In this document: positions 10,248 to 18,320 of the stretch, piece after piece | Position numbering within the stretch: the stretch's first letter is position 1 | Layout of the letters: every line of letters starts with the position of its first letter | NCBI RefSeq assembly: GCF_001719045.1 | Contig: NZ_CP015423.1 | Location: 1,820,001 to 1,884,000 of the forward strand | From: Paenibacillus polymyxa | GTDB lineage: Bacteria > Bacillota > Bacilli > Paenibacillales > Paenibacillaceae | DNA length: 64,000 bases | Direction: 5' to 3' | Position numbers and translations under genes: made by a program | Notes under the pieces: model-generated | What the model was told of the DNA's origin: nothing | Databases searched by the model: none | What the model saw: the letters and a program-made list of their open reading frames with translations, nothing else

Positions 10248-10300
10248 AGGATTTTGCAAAAAGTCCAATAAGCGACTGGAATCGAATTTTGCAAAATCCT
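10248..10300. repeat. Short copy of a MITE-like palindromic repeat
   Basis: The 53-bp element has 14-bp perfect terminal inverted repeats (AGGATTTTGCAAAA). Its interior matches the outer parts of the 116-bp element at 51206-51321 in inverted orientation. The short copy equals the long one minus 64 bp between two GCGACT direct repeats, apart from one extra G. It lies directly in front of gatC. Confidence 0.8.
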
Positions 10301-10433
10301 GATATTAAAAAATGCTGCACCGAACTTTGAAATAACGTTTTTAATTATAGGATAGAACCCTTTACAATTCAATCTTTGACGCGGTACAGAAGCAAACTGT
10401 ACACCAATGAGGGAAATGTTGCTAAAAGAATAT

Positions 10434-10459
10434 AAAAAAAGCACCTCTCGGTGCTCTTT
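10434..10459 (-). terminator. Second hairpin terminator downstream of the 10529-10891 gene
   Basis: The stem GCACC-GAGA-GGTGC is followed on the minus strand by seven T. It lies about 70 bases past another terminator, so the two may act in tandem to insulate gatCAB. Confidence 0.6.
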
Positions 10460-10501
10460 CGAGATAACTATAAGAGCTGAGATTGTGCCCATTATATATT
10501 T

Positions 10502-10526
10502 TTAAAAAGAGTCGGCAGTAGCCGAC
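10502..10526 (-). terminator. Terminator after the 120-residue hypothetical gene
   Basis: A hairpin GTCGGC-TACT-GCCGAC ends two bases past the stop codon and is followed on the minus strand by a T-rich run. Confidence 0.7.
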
Positions 10527-10528
10527 CC

Positions 10529-10891
10529 CTATATCCAAGCACGCAAATTGACTTGTCTGATAAAATCAGCCTGTGACAACAACTCTGCCGCGGTTTCTTC
10601 TTCTTCAGTCTCTACCGAATCAAGACCACCGTTCATTACATGCTTGAACAGTTGCTCATTATGAGTAGCAAGGGCATAATCTATCAGCGCTTCACGCTCA
10701 ATCCGCTCGGCTTCTAGCTTGAGAATACTCTCCTCCAGCTCGATGTCCCCGGATGGTACAAAAAAATTGCGGTTCACCTTCGGTACGCGAATGACATAGT
10801 CAAAAGCATTGTCCGCATTACGGTCGTAAGCAATGATATAACCATGTTCGCCCACAGGAAGATTCTGCTCAAAAGCATCCGCGACGATCAT
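10529..10891 (-). CDS. Conserved hypothetical protein, acidic, 120 residues
   Basis: I do not recognise the family. The start is the ATG at 10891 (MIVADAFEQNLPVGEHGYI) with AGGAG a few bases upstream; the longer frame to 10915 lacks a site. The first half looks like a small beta domain (GYIIAYDRNADNAFDYVIRVP), and the second half is acidic and helical, with a Glu-rich stretch (VETEEEETAAELL). There is no signal peptide or membrane segment. It is monocistronic, with its own terminator. The coding call rests on frame length, ribosome site and terminator placement. Confidence 0.65.
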   Translation of the reverse strand: MIVADAFEQNLPVGEHGYIIAYDRNADNAFDYVIRVPKVNRNFFVPSGDIELEESILKLEAERIEREALIDYALATHNEQLFKHVMNGGLDSVETEEEETAAELLSQADFIRQVNLRAWI

Positions 10892-10995
10892 AATTCTAGC
10901 TCCTAAATGATGCATCGTTAGCCCCCCCGTTTGTCTGAACTTATCTGCTAAGTCTACTAAAAAAAAAGTAGCTTGTCTATATCATCTATGTATCT

Positions 10996-11205
10996 TCATA
11001 ATCGACCGTCTCCACGTCCCAACCTGTGTTCATTCAATCTCACATGCCAGTTTTGTGAAGGGATTCCGCCCCGTCGTTTCACCTTTTTCCAAGTTATGAT
11101 CTTCGGTTCGGAACCTACCACAGAATCTTCAATATCTATTATATTGGGAACACGGAAACTACCTCCAATCTCACGTTGTACCCCATATATATGTTTTCTT
11201 TTCAT
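10996..11205 (-). CDS. Small basic hypothetical protein, 69 residues
   Basis: The ATG at 11205 has GGGGGAG five bases upstream, and the 69-residue product is strongly basic (MKRKHIYG ... KVKRRGGIPSQNWHVRLNEHRLGRGDGRL). No known motif was seen. A frame on the opposite strand (10973-11323) overlaps it but has no ribosome site. The gene lies just downstream of a likely terminator (11261-11303), so it would need its own promoter. Function unknown. Confidence 0.45.
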   Translation of the reverse strand: MKRKHIYGVQREIGGSFRVPNIIDIEDSVVGSEPKIITWKKVKRRGGIPSQNWHVRLNEHRLGRGDGRL

Positions 11206-11260
11206 TCTTGCTCCCCCTTGTGATCTGACGGCCTCATGCCTCTTTATCCTCTTAATGGGC

Positions 11261-11303
11261 AAAAAAAAGAACGCAAACCGGGATTCATCCACAGCTTGCG
11301 TGC
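11261..11303 (-). terminator. Terminator of the DedA-thioredoxin-MBL operon
   Basis: The stem ACGCAA / TTGCGT, with a 19-base loop, is followed on the minus strand by eight T. A second, T-less hairpin (GGGGCAAAA / TTTTGCCCC, 11394-11427) lies nearer the MBL gene end. Confidence 0.5.
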
Positions 11304-11447
11304 TTCGCGAGTTTAGTATGTAACTTTAATAAATTTATGTTAACAAAAATAAAAACCTTTGTCTATACATAATTTATAATTTGTTGTCGAATTGGGGCAA
11401 AACTTGTCACACCTTTAATTTTGCCCCTCCTGAAAGGTTCATCACAT

Positions 11448-12077
11448 TTACCGGATATACGGATTGTTAGCTTTCTCATAACCGATGGACGTTTTGGGAC
11501 CGTGACCGGAATAGACTGTAACGTCATCTCCGAGCGGAAACAATTTGTTTTGAATAGAATCGTATAAATCCCGTTCCCGGCCACCCGTCAGATCCGTGCG
11601 TCCAACGCCCTGACGGAATAGCACATCCCCGGAAAAAAGATCTTTGCCACACAGAAAGCTGACACTTCCGGGTGAATGGCCCGGTGTATGGAACACCTTG
11701 AACGTGTGCCCGATCAGGTTCAATTGCTGACCTTCCGCCAAATCATATTCGGCAGGACCGGTTGAGATTGGTGGAGATGCCTCTGGCCACATCAAGGAGC
11801 CATTCAGCTTAGGAGATGTGAGCCAGTCTTGCTCCAAGGCGTGCAAATACACCGGGCATCCTTTAGCATTGCGAATCTCCTCCACCCCACCAATATGGTC
11901 AAAATGGGCATGGGTCAGCAGGATAGCTTCAATAGTCAGAGACTCAATCGCCCTCAGCAAAGGACCCGGATTCATTCCTGGATCAATAATAATGGCGCGC
12001 TGTGGATCATCCCCTTGAAGCAAATAAGCGTTCGTCTGAAGTGGACCGAGATTAAAGCTGCGAATAGATAGCACCAT
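11448..12077 (-). CDS. MBL-fold metallohydrolase, glyoxalase II-like
   Basis: The 209-residue protein has the metallo-beta-lactamase motifs: THAHFDHIGG for the dinuclear metal site, HTPGHSPGS, FSGDVLF and a final SGHGPKTSIGYEKANNPYI like YqgX-type hydroxyacylglutathione hydrolases. In Bacillales, which use bacillithiol rather than glutathione, related proteins may act on bacillithiol or persulfide thioesters; that is inference. It starts three bases after the thioredoxin-like gene, giving an operon with that gene and dedA. There is no signal peptide, so it is cytosolic. Confidence 0.85.
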   Translation of the reverse strand: MVLSIRSFNLGPLQTNAYLLQGDDPQRAIIIDPGMNPGPLLRAIESLTIEAILLTHAHFDHIGGVEEIRNAKGCPVYLHALEQDWLTSPKLNGSLMWPEASPPISTGPAEYDLAEGQQLNLIGHTFKVFHTPGHSPGSVSFLCGKDLFSGDVLFRQGVGRTDLTGGRERDLYDSIQNKLFPLGDDVTVYSGHGPKTSIGYEKANNPYIR

Positions 12078-12080
12078 AAG

Positions 12081-12650
12081 TTAAAATCCCGAGATCAGCT
12101 CACGTAATTCCTGAACAATCACAGGATGGACCTCGGTTCCCTCCCCATATTTTTCAGCCATTTCTTTACGAGCAACTGCGATTTTTTCTTGATAATCATC
12201 GGCTTCCCGATCTGGATTTTCACGTTTGAATTCGATCATAATTTGTTGGACATGTGCAGGGCGTGGTCCCCAGTGGCCAAGTACGTGACCTCCTGTATCC
12301 GCAAAAATCACAATCGGTACAGCACGTCCGCCCATTGTCAGGAAGTCATCCATCAGCGCCTGATGGTTTTCCAAGATTAATACTTCGGTCGGAATCCCGC
12401 TATTTTCCAGTGCACGGAACACAACTGGCACATTACGTACCACATCCCCACACCAGTCGGCAGCCAAAATAAGCACGCGCAGATCATCCCGATGGTTCAG
12501 GCTTTCAAAATACTCTCGATCCTCTTCGCGATTCCACACAAACTGATCGTACCCAGAGCGGAAGGCTTCTTTGTTCTTTTCCATGCCCTCCATAAACTGT
12601 TCAGGGCTTAAGCCCTTTCCGAAGTATTGCGATACATTAGTACGGCTCAT
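12081..12650 (-). CDS. Thioredoxin-fold protein with a single active-site cysteine
   Basis: I place the start at the ATG at 12650 (MSRTNVSQYFGKG), preceded by AAGGAAGTG in the end of the dedA gene, giving 189 residues. The thioredoxin signature is modified: ILAADWCGDVVRNVP holds only one Cys where CxxC is usual, while the cis-proline region (RAVPIVIFAD) is intact. It resembles the thioredoxin-like proteins of Firmicutes with a WCGD motif. One cysteine argues for a monothiol or disulfide-exchange role rather than a standard reductase. It is translationally coupled to dedA (TAA-C-ATG). Confidence 0.8.
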   Translation of the reverse strand: MSRTNVSQYFGKGLSPEQFMEGMEKNKEAFRSGYDQFVWNREEDREYFESLNHRDDLRVLILAADWCGDVVRNVPVVFRALENSGIPTEVLILENHQALMDDFLTMGGRAVPIVIFADTGGHVLGHWGPRPAHVQQIMIEFKRENPDREADDYQEKIAVARKEMAEKYGEGTEVHPVIVQELRELISGF

Positions 12651-12651
12651 G

Positions 12652-13278
12652 TTATACACTTCCTTTTTTGTTTTTGGACAAAATCCATTTGATAACAAAA
12701 TAAATGATCAAGAGCGCAAGGGCAACCAGCAAAATCGGTTTGATGTAAGGTGCTGCCACTTCGTCAATTTGCTCCCACTTGTCTCCTAGCAGCATACCTA
12801 AATATATAAACAAAACAGACCAAGGTATAATCGCTAGCGTTGTCAAAATAATAAAGCGCCATACGTTCATTCGAGCCAACCCGGCAGGGATTGAGATGGC
12901 ATGACGCACAACAGGAATAAAGCGAGCTGTGAAAATGACCCCTGTGCCGTATTTGTTAAACCAGGCTTCAGCATGGTCGACATGACTTTTTTTGATAAGT
13001 ATGTATTTCCCGTACTTATCTAATACCGGTCTGCCGCCATAGCGTCCAATCCAGTAAATGAACAACTGGGCCAGAACCCCGCCAATCGTTCCAAAAACGA
13101 CTGCGCCAAAAAAATTAATATGACCCGAGGATACTAAAAAGCCACCATAAGCGAGGACAATTTCGCTTGGAATGACCTCAACCATCAAGCCTAGCATAAT
13201 ACCAAAATACCCAAGACTACGAATGATCTCAAACAAATAATTAATGATACTAGATATTTGGTCCAATTCTCTTCCCAC
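12652..13278 (-). CDS. DedA family membrane protein
   Basis: The 208-residue protein has the DedA pattern: LGLMVEVIPSEIVLAYGGFL, then FGTIGGVLAQLFIYWIGRYGGRPVL, and FTARFIPVVRHAISIPAGLARM with the conserved Arg and Pro. DedA proteins take part in phospholipid flipping and envelope homeostasis. Four to five membrane segments are expected. It heads the operon with the thioredoxin-like and MBL genes. The start is uncertain: a GTG at 13278 has a site that is too close, and a TTG at 13266 is an alternative. Confidence 0.85.
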   Translation of the reverse strand: MGRELDQISSIINYLFEIIRSLGYFGIMLGLMVEVIPSEIVLAYGGFLVSSGHINFFGAVVFGTIGGVLAQLFIYWIGRYGGRPVLDKYGKYILIKKSHVDHAEAWFNKYGTGVIFTARFIPVVRHAISIPAGLARMNVWRFIILTTLAIIPWSVLFIYLGMLLGDKWEQIDEVAAPYIKPILLVALALLIIYFVIKWILSKNKKGSV

Positions 13279-13410
13279 TCCCTGCCTGTTTCTCTATTTT
13301 CATTAGTGTATCACAGCGGCAGAACAAGTCGCCACTTCGACCAAATAGGGAGGTCAGTGACCCCGGCTCCTCTGCCCGCATAAGTTGGGAGAGAGAGGAG
13401 GGGGTACAAT

Positions 13411-13734
13411 ATGCCTCCCGGCAAATTCCCCAAACATGACAATTCACAATCCCGTTTACCCACGGCTCGTGGTATCCGCCGCGCATGTACCAAAGAGTTG
13501 TATCGAACCTGCAAACGTCTGCCTGTTCACATTGCTCCTGATCTGGTCAAGCAGGGCGAGGAGCTATACTGCCGCAAGGTCGTCGGACACCTTATCTGGA
13601 TTGCGGAAAACCATAGTAATCGCAAACTACTATGCGACTGGTGGGACGAAGATGTCAGCGAGGAGCTCGCGGCATTGTGGAAGGTGGATCGCGATGTCTT
13701 GTGCACCGCTTTTAGAAGCGCCTATGGCGGATAG
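13411..13734 (+). CDS. Conserved hypothetical protein, 107 residues
   Basis: The ATG at 13411 has GGAGGGGG eight bases upstream. The product is basic at the start, with several cysteines (RRACTKELYRTCKR, YCRKVV, KLLCDWWDED) and a C-terminal DVSEELAALWKVDRDVL segment. No signal peptide or membrane segment is seen. It faces the methyltransferase gene, and a strong shared terminator separates them. I do not recognise the function; spaced cysteines could bind metal but do not form a standard zinc motif. Confidence 0.6.
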   Translation: MPPGKFPKHDNSQSRLPTARGIRRACTKELYRTCKRLPVHIAPDLVKQGEELYCRKVVGHLIWIAENHSNRKLLCDWWDEDVSEELAALWKVDRDVLCTAFRSAYGG

Positions 13735-13770
13735 ATATTGGCGTACTGCAACCATGAACTGTGAACTACA

Positions 13771-13806
13771 AAAAAGTGGAGCCACCCCGCAGTGGCTCCA
13801 CTTTTA
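13771..13806. terminator. Bidirectional terminator
   Basis: A 13-bp perfect stem (AAAGTGGAGCCAC / GTGGCTCCACTTT) with a six-base loop, A-run on one side and T-run on the other, lies between convergent genes. Confidence 0.9.
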
Positions 13807-13814
13807 CTATATTC

Positions 13815-15029
13815 CTAGCTATGTGTCTGCTTCTTCCCCGCTCCTTCGGGAAGCAAATCCGCACAAGCGCGTTCCAAATAAGGATCAGCATGAATAAAAT
13901 CCCGAAATGCTGTGTATTCACGCCACAAAACGGATTGTTCTCCCGCCTGCCCTTTGACGGCACGAATCAGAATATTTTTAGGTGTATGCTCCATGTCGAT
14001 AAATTCCAATAGCTGTGTCCGATATCCCATCATATCCAGCAGTTTGGCCCGGATTCCATCCGTTGCCAGTGCAGAAAAACGCTCCTTTAAAATACCGTGG
14101 GAAAGCAAAGGCTCCAATACTGGATTTTCTAGTTGGCTGAACAGCTCATGCTGGCAACACGGAACCGACAAAATAACGGATGCTCCCCAGCGGACGGCCT
14201 TTTCCAGCGCCGCATCTGTTGCTGTATCACAAGCGTGCAAGGTAACGACCATATCCACCTGTTCCAGTTCGTTATAGTCTGCGATATCACCGACCAAAAA
14301 CTCCAACTGTCGATATTGCAGCTTTTGAGCCAGAACATTACAGGTTTCAATGACATCTGCCTTCAAGTCCAAACCAACGATCTGCAATGGTCGCTTTTGC
14401 TGTACAGCCAAATAGTGATACAGAGCAAAGGTCAAATACGATTTGCCACAACCAAAATCCACAATCGTCAATGGGCGGCCTACCGGAAGGCTAGGCAATA
14501 CATCCTGCACCATTTCGAGAAAACGGTTAATTTGACGAAACTTATCATACTTGCGGGCCAGTACCTTACCATCCTCATTCATAATCCCCAGCTCAATCAG
14601 GAAAGGAATTCGCTCTCCTTCTTCGAGTACATATTGCTTTTTGCGATTATGAGACAGGTCGGCTTTACTTTTGCTCGGTGACTTTGTCAGAATGGATACT
14701 TTATATTTTTTACTGATCAGCACTTGGTAGTCTGCATCTTTGGCGCATAGAAGTCCTTGGCGGAACGTGTCCTCAAACAAGGCAGTCATACGCTCATTAG
14801 CTTCGTCAGGGGTCAGATTTTCATGAATGACTTTGTTGCTATAATGAAAAGCAAACTGGTAATGCAGCTTATTTTTCAATTCTACAGGTTTGATTTGCAC
14901 TTTAGTAAAAGAAGCATCCTCCCGTTTGCGAAGCTGACTCAGCGTCGCTGTTATGAGGGATCCTCCCGTGGTCAATTGGTATATAAGTTCGCGCAGTGAA
15001 TCCAAAAGGTACATCTCACTTTCTTTCAT
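13815..15029 (-). CDS. SAM-dependent methyltransferase
   Basis: The 404-residue protein holds a class I SAM-binding core: VDFGCGKSYLTFALYHYL (motif I, about 190-207), VGLDLKADV (motif II), and LVGDIADY ahead of VVTLHACDTATDAAL. The N-terminal 150 residues form a separate, basic domain (SKSKADLSHNRKKQYVL), perhaps for RNA binding. Overall it resembles the METTL25/RRNAD1-type methyltransferases of Firmicutes; the substrate is unknown. It overlaps the end of the preceding helical gene by 14 bases. The start may instead be the ATG at 15014, since neither start has a strong site. Confidence 0.8.
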   Translation of the reverse strand: MKESEMYLLDSLRELIYQLTTGGSLITATLSQLRKREDASFTKVQIKPVELKNKLHYQFAFHYSNKVIHENLTPDEANERMTALFEDTFRQGLLCAKDADYQVLISKKYKVSILTKSPSKSKADLSHNRKKQYVLEEGERIPFLIELGIMNEDGKVLARKYDKFRQINRFLEMVQDVLPSLPVGRPLTIVDFGCGKSYLTFALYHYLAVQQKRPLQIVGLDLKADVIETCNVLAQKLQYRQLEFLVGDIADYNELEQVDMVVTLHACDTATDAALEKAVRWGASVILSVPCCQHELFSQLENPVLEPLLSHGILKERFSALATDGIRAKLLDMMGYRTQLLEFIDMEHTPKNILIRAVKGQAGEQSVLWREYTAFRDFIHADPYLERACADLLPEGAGKKQTHS

Positions 15030-15672
15030 GTAATTGGGTGATCTCGGTCAAACCCTCGGTGACTTCCTGGCGTGAAATTCCACCCAGCTCCAGCTCTGCA
15101 TTGGTCTTATCCAGTAATTGACTGTAAAACGCCTCCGCTTCGGATAGAAGCTCTGGCTGCTCCCATGCCAATCCAAACCAGACATCGGCGGCTTCGTCCA
15201 GCCTGTTTTCTCGCTCGTAATGAACAGCCAACAGTTTGCTGGTTTCAGGGGGAAGCTCATATTCACGCACCAGTTTCACGATACACGCTATTCGTTCAGG
15301 CAAGACCTGCAGATCACGAGTCGCGCCATTCGTATCGCTGTACAAATATAAATGAAGAGATTTCATCAAGATTCGTATGCCCTCGTCTGTTCTGCTGGTT
15401 TCCAGGTAAATCACGGCTTCTTCTTCCAAAATGCGAGCCACCTGCTGAAGCTTATCCGCTTCAATTCCAGGGCCCAATCGGAAAAGCTCAATAATTTGTT
15501 CCGGCGGCAATCGTCTGAGCAGATCTGAACGAAGACGAAACTGCTTGTTGAGCAGGTCATCTAGCTGTTTTAGCGCTTCGACATGTTTATTTTCACGCCT
15601 TAGACCGAGCACCGATGCTACTGCGGATGTCAATTCTTCCATCATACTGAGCAAATAATCTTTTCTAAGCAA
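15016..15672 (-). CDS. Hypothetical helical protein, possibly DUF6483-like
   Basis: The 218-residue protein is almost entirely amphipathic helix, with an N-terminal MLRKDYLLSMMEELTSAVASVLGLR and a C-terminal half that reads like TPR helices (ETSKLLAVHYERENRLDEAADVWFGLAWEQPE). I associate this pattern with the DUF6483 family but cannot confirm it. TPR-like helices suggest protein contact. It overlaps and is cotranscribed with the methyltransferase, so a joint role is plausible. No membrane segment or signal peptide is visible. Confidence 0.7.
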   Translation of the reverse strand: MLRKDYLLSMMEELTSAVASVLGLRRENKHVEALKQLDDLLNKQFRLRSDLLRRLPPEQIIELFRLGPGIEADKLQQVARILEEEAVIYLETSRTDEGIRILMKSLHLYLYSDTNGATRDLQVLPERIACIVKLVREYELPPETSKLLAVHYERENRLDEAADVWFGLAWEQPELLSEAEAFYSQLLDKTNAELELGGISRQEVTEGLTEITQLHERK

Positions 15673-16066
15673 GCCGTTCCCTTCCTTTCATCCCGATGCC
15701 TAGACAACCAGAAACTCTGTCTTCTGATTGTATGACATCCTTGTCTAAAAGCCAAATGCCCTACCATGCAGAAATACCACTTATAACCTTCACCCTCAGT
15801 TAATAACATCAATGATCAGGAAGTCAGAATGCTCACGTATGGCAGTGAATTCCTACGATACAGTACTTTATAGCTGATCATGTGACTAGCGAATGACGGT
15901 TTTTTTTAAATCAATATTGCTTCTTCGTTAGTGTTGTGATATTTTTGTTTCATACGAAACAAAAAATAATCAGTATATTTAAACATCCCACAAAATAATT
16001 CATAGTAATTATTTTCTTTAGAAACAAAATTTATATGAATATTTTTGTGAGAAAGGATGATGGAGT
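15673..16066. other. Intergenic region with a palindrome
   Basis: No gene was seen in these 394 bases. The only structure I see is the inverted repeat at 15942-15965 in front of the PNPOx-like gene, and general AT-richness. Confidence 0.6.
15942..15965 (+). promoter_or_regulatory. Candidate operator palindrome
   Basis: Perfect 10-bp arms TTTTTGTTTC / GAAACAAAAA around the four bases ATAC lie about 100 bases upstream of the 16067 gene. A partial further copy (GAAACAAAA) occurs at 16021. It has no T-run typical of a terminator, so an operator for a dimeric repressor is likelier. The regulator is unknown. Confidence 0.45.
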
Positions 16067-16633
16067 TTGGGTAAACAATTTAGCTCGATATTACCGGAAC
16101 ATCAAGAGTTTATACAGCGGCAGCACATTTTCTTTGTAGGATCAGCACCGCTATCCAAGACAGGGCACGTTAACCTTTCCCCCAAGGGATATGATTCCTT
16201 TCGTATTCTATCGGACCAAAGGGTAGCCTATCTCGACTTGGCGGGAAGCGGCAACGAGACAAGCGCCCACATTATCGAGAACGGACGGGTAACAATCATG
16301 TTTTGTGCATTTGAGGGCGCTCCCAGTGTACTAAAGCTCTATGGTACTGGTACCGTCGCGCTGCCCGATACTAAGCAATGGAATGAACTGTACCCTCTCT
16401 TCAAACCGCTTCCCGGTGCAAGACAAATCATTGTTGTGGACGTTCACATGGTGCAGAATTCATGTGGTTTTGCGGTTCCCTTTATGACATACACGAGCGA
16501 ACGGGAAAAGCTGAAGGAAGTCTCGATTCAGATGGGAGAAGAAGCACTTAAAAAATATGCCTATGAGAAAAATCTGGAGAGTATTGACGTTTTGCCGACA
16601 GCGTTTGCCTTTAACAAAAGCAATATAAATTAG
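16067..16633 (+). CDS. Pyridoxamine 5'-phosphate oxidase family protein
   Basis: The 188-residue protein has the split-barrel PNPOx fold: FFVGSAPLSKTGHVNLSPKG near the start, VAYLDLAGSGNETSAHI, and RVTIMFCAFEGAP, which correspond to FMN-binding strands of the family. Members bind FMN, F420 or heme; the substrate here is unknown. The start is TTG at 16067, with AAAGGA nine bases upstream; the nearby ATG is out of frame and leads to a stop. It is monocistronic, with a candidate operator upstream and a strong terminator downstream. Confidence 0.85.
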   Translation: MGKQFSSILPEHQEFIQRQHIFFVGSAPLSKTGHVNLSPKGYDSFRILSDQRVAYLDLAGSGNETSAHIIENGRVTIMFCAFEGAPSVLKLYGTGTVALPDTKQWNELYPLFKPLPGARQIIVVDVHMVQNSCGFAVPFMTYTSEREKLKEVSIQMGEEALKKYAYEKNLESIDVLPTAFAFNKSNIN

Positions 16634-16665
16634 ACACCTTACACACCTAAAAATAATTGACTACT

Positions 16666-16713
16666 CAAAAACCGGAACCTTCTGTTTATCACATCAGAAG
16701 GTTCCGGTTTTTG
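16666..16713. terminator. Bidirectional terminator
   Basis: A 15-bp perfect stem (AACCGGAACCTTCTG and its complement) with a ten-base loop and flanking A and T runs separates the convergent PNPOx-like and hydrolase genes. Confidence 0.9.
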
Positions 16714-16726
16714 GGCTTACCTTAGT

Positions 16727-17521
16727 CTACCTTTTCAAGTTTTGCTCTAAAAATGTCAAGATGGTGTTCGCTAATAACTCCGGTGCCTCGAACAGGCTCA
16801 TGTGACCTGTTTCCGGTAGGGTAACCTGAGTTACTCCGGCCCGATCTGTTGTAAACGTCCGCGCTGGAGGAACCGCCTGATCCTGCTCACCCGCTACTAA
16901 AAGGGCTGGCAATGCAGAAGCCGACAACACATCCCGCCGATCAGTACGCTCGCGCATAGCCAGTGATGCTCCGACGGCTCCTTGTGGTGGTGTTTTGTAG
17001 CCAATTTCTTTGACTTTAAGTAATTGGCTGGACATTGACTTCACATGATCAAGAGCAAACAGTCCCGGTACGAGTCCATCTACAAAGGTCGTAATCCCCT
17101 CCGTTTGGATGGTGGATACAGCCTTATTCCGCTTTTCTTTACCTTCATCCGTATCTGCATATGCTGTGGAATGAATCAGTCCAAAGGCTGTCAGGCGTTC
17201 TGCATGTCTCTGCACTGCCGAAAGGGCAAGATAGCCTCCTAGGGAGTGACCAAACCAGGCAGCCTGAGGAATGTCCAATTGTTCTTGAAGTTTAAGCACA
17301 TCATCTGCCATTTGATCAATAGTATAGGCTCCTAGTGGAGCATCGCTGCGTCCGTGTCCACGCAAGTCTGGAACAATACAACGATAGCTTTGGGATAGCA
17401 AGGGAACAACCTCATCCCAGTAGGAAGAGCTTCCGCAAAATCCGTGCAATAGAATGATCGGATCTCCTTTTCCCTGTTCGGCATAGCAGATCGTCGTTCC
17501 TTCGCATAATACCTTTTCCAT
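16727..17521 (-). CDS. Alpha/beta hydrolase
   Basis: The 264-residue protein has the classic fold: LLHGFCGSSSYW (oxyanion loop), VPDLRGHGRSD, the nucleophile elbow GHSLGGYLAL with Ser, VAGEQDQAVP with the acid Asp, and ETGHMSLFEAPE with the catalytic His. Substrate is unpredictable; esterase, lactonase or haloperoxidase-like activities occur in the family. The ATG at 17521 has AAGGAAGGG nearby. It is cytosolic and seems to be transcribed alone. Confidence 0.9.
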   Translation of the reverse strand: MEKVLCEGTTICYAEQGKGDPIILLHGFCGSSSYWDEVVPLLSQSYRCIVPDLRGHGRSDAPLGAYTIDQMADDVLKLQEQLDIPQAAWFGHSLGGYLALSAVQRHAERLTAFGLIHSTAYADTDEGKEKRNKAVSTIQTEGITTFVDGLVPGLFALDHVKSMSSQLLKVKEIGYKTPPQGAVGASLAMRERTDRRDVLSASALPALLVAGEQDQAVPPARTFTTDRAGVTQVTLPETGHMSLFEAPELLANTILTFLEQNLKR

Positions 17522-17609
17522 GTGGAACCCTTCCTTCTCTGTATATAATCTATTGGATCTGAATATATTAGTGAGTAGAACATGCTGATGTATATTATTA
17601 AGCAGACCA

Positions 17610-18200
17610 TCAATATCTGAAACGGTAACCCTCTGGAAAATCTTGCAAATCTGTTTTTAAACCAAATTCATAAGCCGCCGCATTAGCAATATGCGCAGCC
17701 ATGGTCATGACCAAGTGAAGCGACGTCATTTGGAGTGTCCAATAGGGTTTGGGACTGCGCTCATTCACAATCGCTGCAACACTATAATGACCAACAGACG
17801 GCAGAGACAGCCCCACCGATCGCGCAGGAGTTAGCGGTTCACGCGCAATAAGAAACATTCCCGTTGAGCCGTGCTGTCCAAGACAAGCATCTATGGCGAT
17901 CACATGATGATCTTGGGGAATGCACTCCAAGTATGAAACCAGATGATCTGCATCACAGGGCTCCGTCATTGTGCCAATCACGTGCGGAAAACCTTGCTCC
18001 TTGAGCATGGTGCCTACCAGTGGCCCGAGTGAATCACCCGATGAGCGATCTGTACCGATGCAAACAAAAGTCAACTTATCTATAGCATGCTGATGATGAA
18101 TTTCTCGGAAAAACGGCGCGAGTCCATCTCGATCTGTTTTCTTTACATTATGTTCTAAGGACGAGCGACCGGGTGCGGAAGCTCGATTATACAAAGACAA
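17610..18200 (-). CDS. yyaC: Spore protease YyaC family protein
   Basis: The protein has the DUF1256 pattern: FVCIGTDRSSGDSLGPLVGTML, then VIAIDACLG and LPSVGHYSVAAIVNE, close to the germination protease fold. YyaC is a forespore protein in B. subtilis of about 205 residues. I choose the TTG at 18200 (MSLYNRASAPG), with GGAGG ten bases upstream, giving 196 residues; the frame extends further but without a site. It marks the organism as a spore former. The proteolytic activity is predicted, not shown. Confidence 0.85.
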   Translation of the reverse strand: MSLYNRASAPGRSSLEHNVKKTDRDGLAPFFREIHHQHAIDKLTFVCIGTDRSSGDSLGPLVGTMLKEQGFPHVIGTMTEPCDADHLVSYLECIPQDHHVIAIDACLGQHGSTGMFLIAREPLTPARSVGLSLPSVGHYSVAAIVNERSPKPYWTLQMTSLHLVMTMAAHIANAAAYEFGLKTDLQDFPEGYRFRY

Positions 18201-18320
18201 CTTTGTCCATCCTCCTTGATTCGGTTGTATATCAGTAATCTGGCTTTCAGTACATTCTACAACAAAAACATGATACAATACAGGCAACTTCCCCTGTTAT
18301 GAAAGGATGGAAAATTAACG

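Noticed and set aside
10225..10528. T-box or other riboswitch in the gatCAB leader
   Set aside because: Only the palindromic repeat and two terminators from the gene upstream were found; no T-box core motif.
10973..11323. Plus-strand frame of 116 residues opposite the small basic gene
   Set aside because: No ribosome site upstream; the opposite strand has GGGGGAG and a better-placed ATG.
13385..13897. Alternative plus-strand frame overlapping the 107-residue gene
   Set aside because: It runs through a terminator into the convergent gene and lacks a placed ribosome site; the 13411 start has GGAGGGGG.
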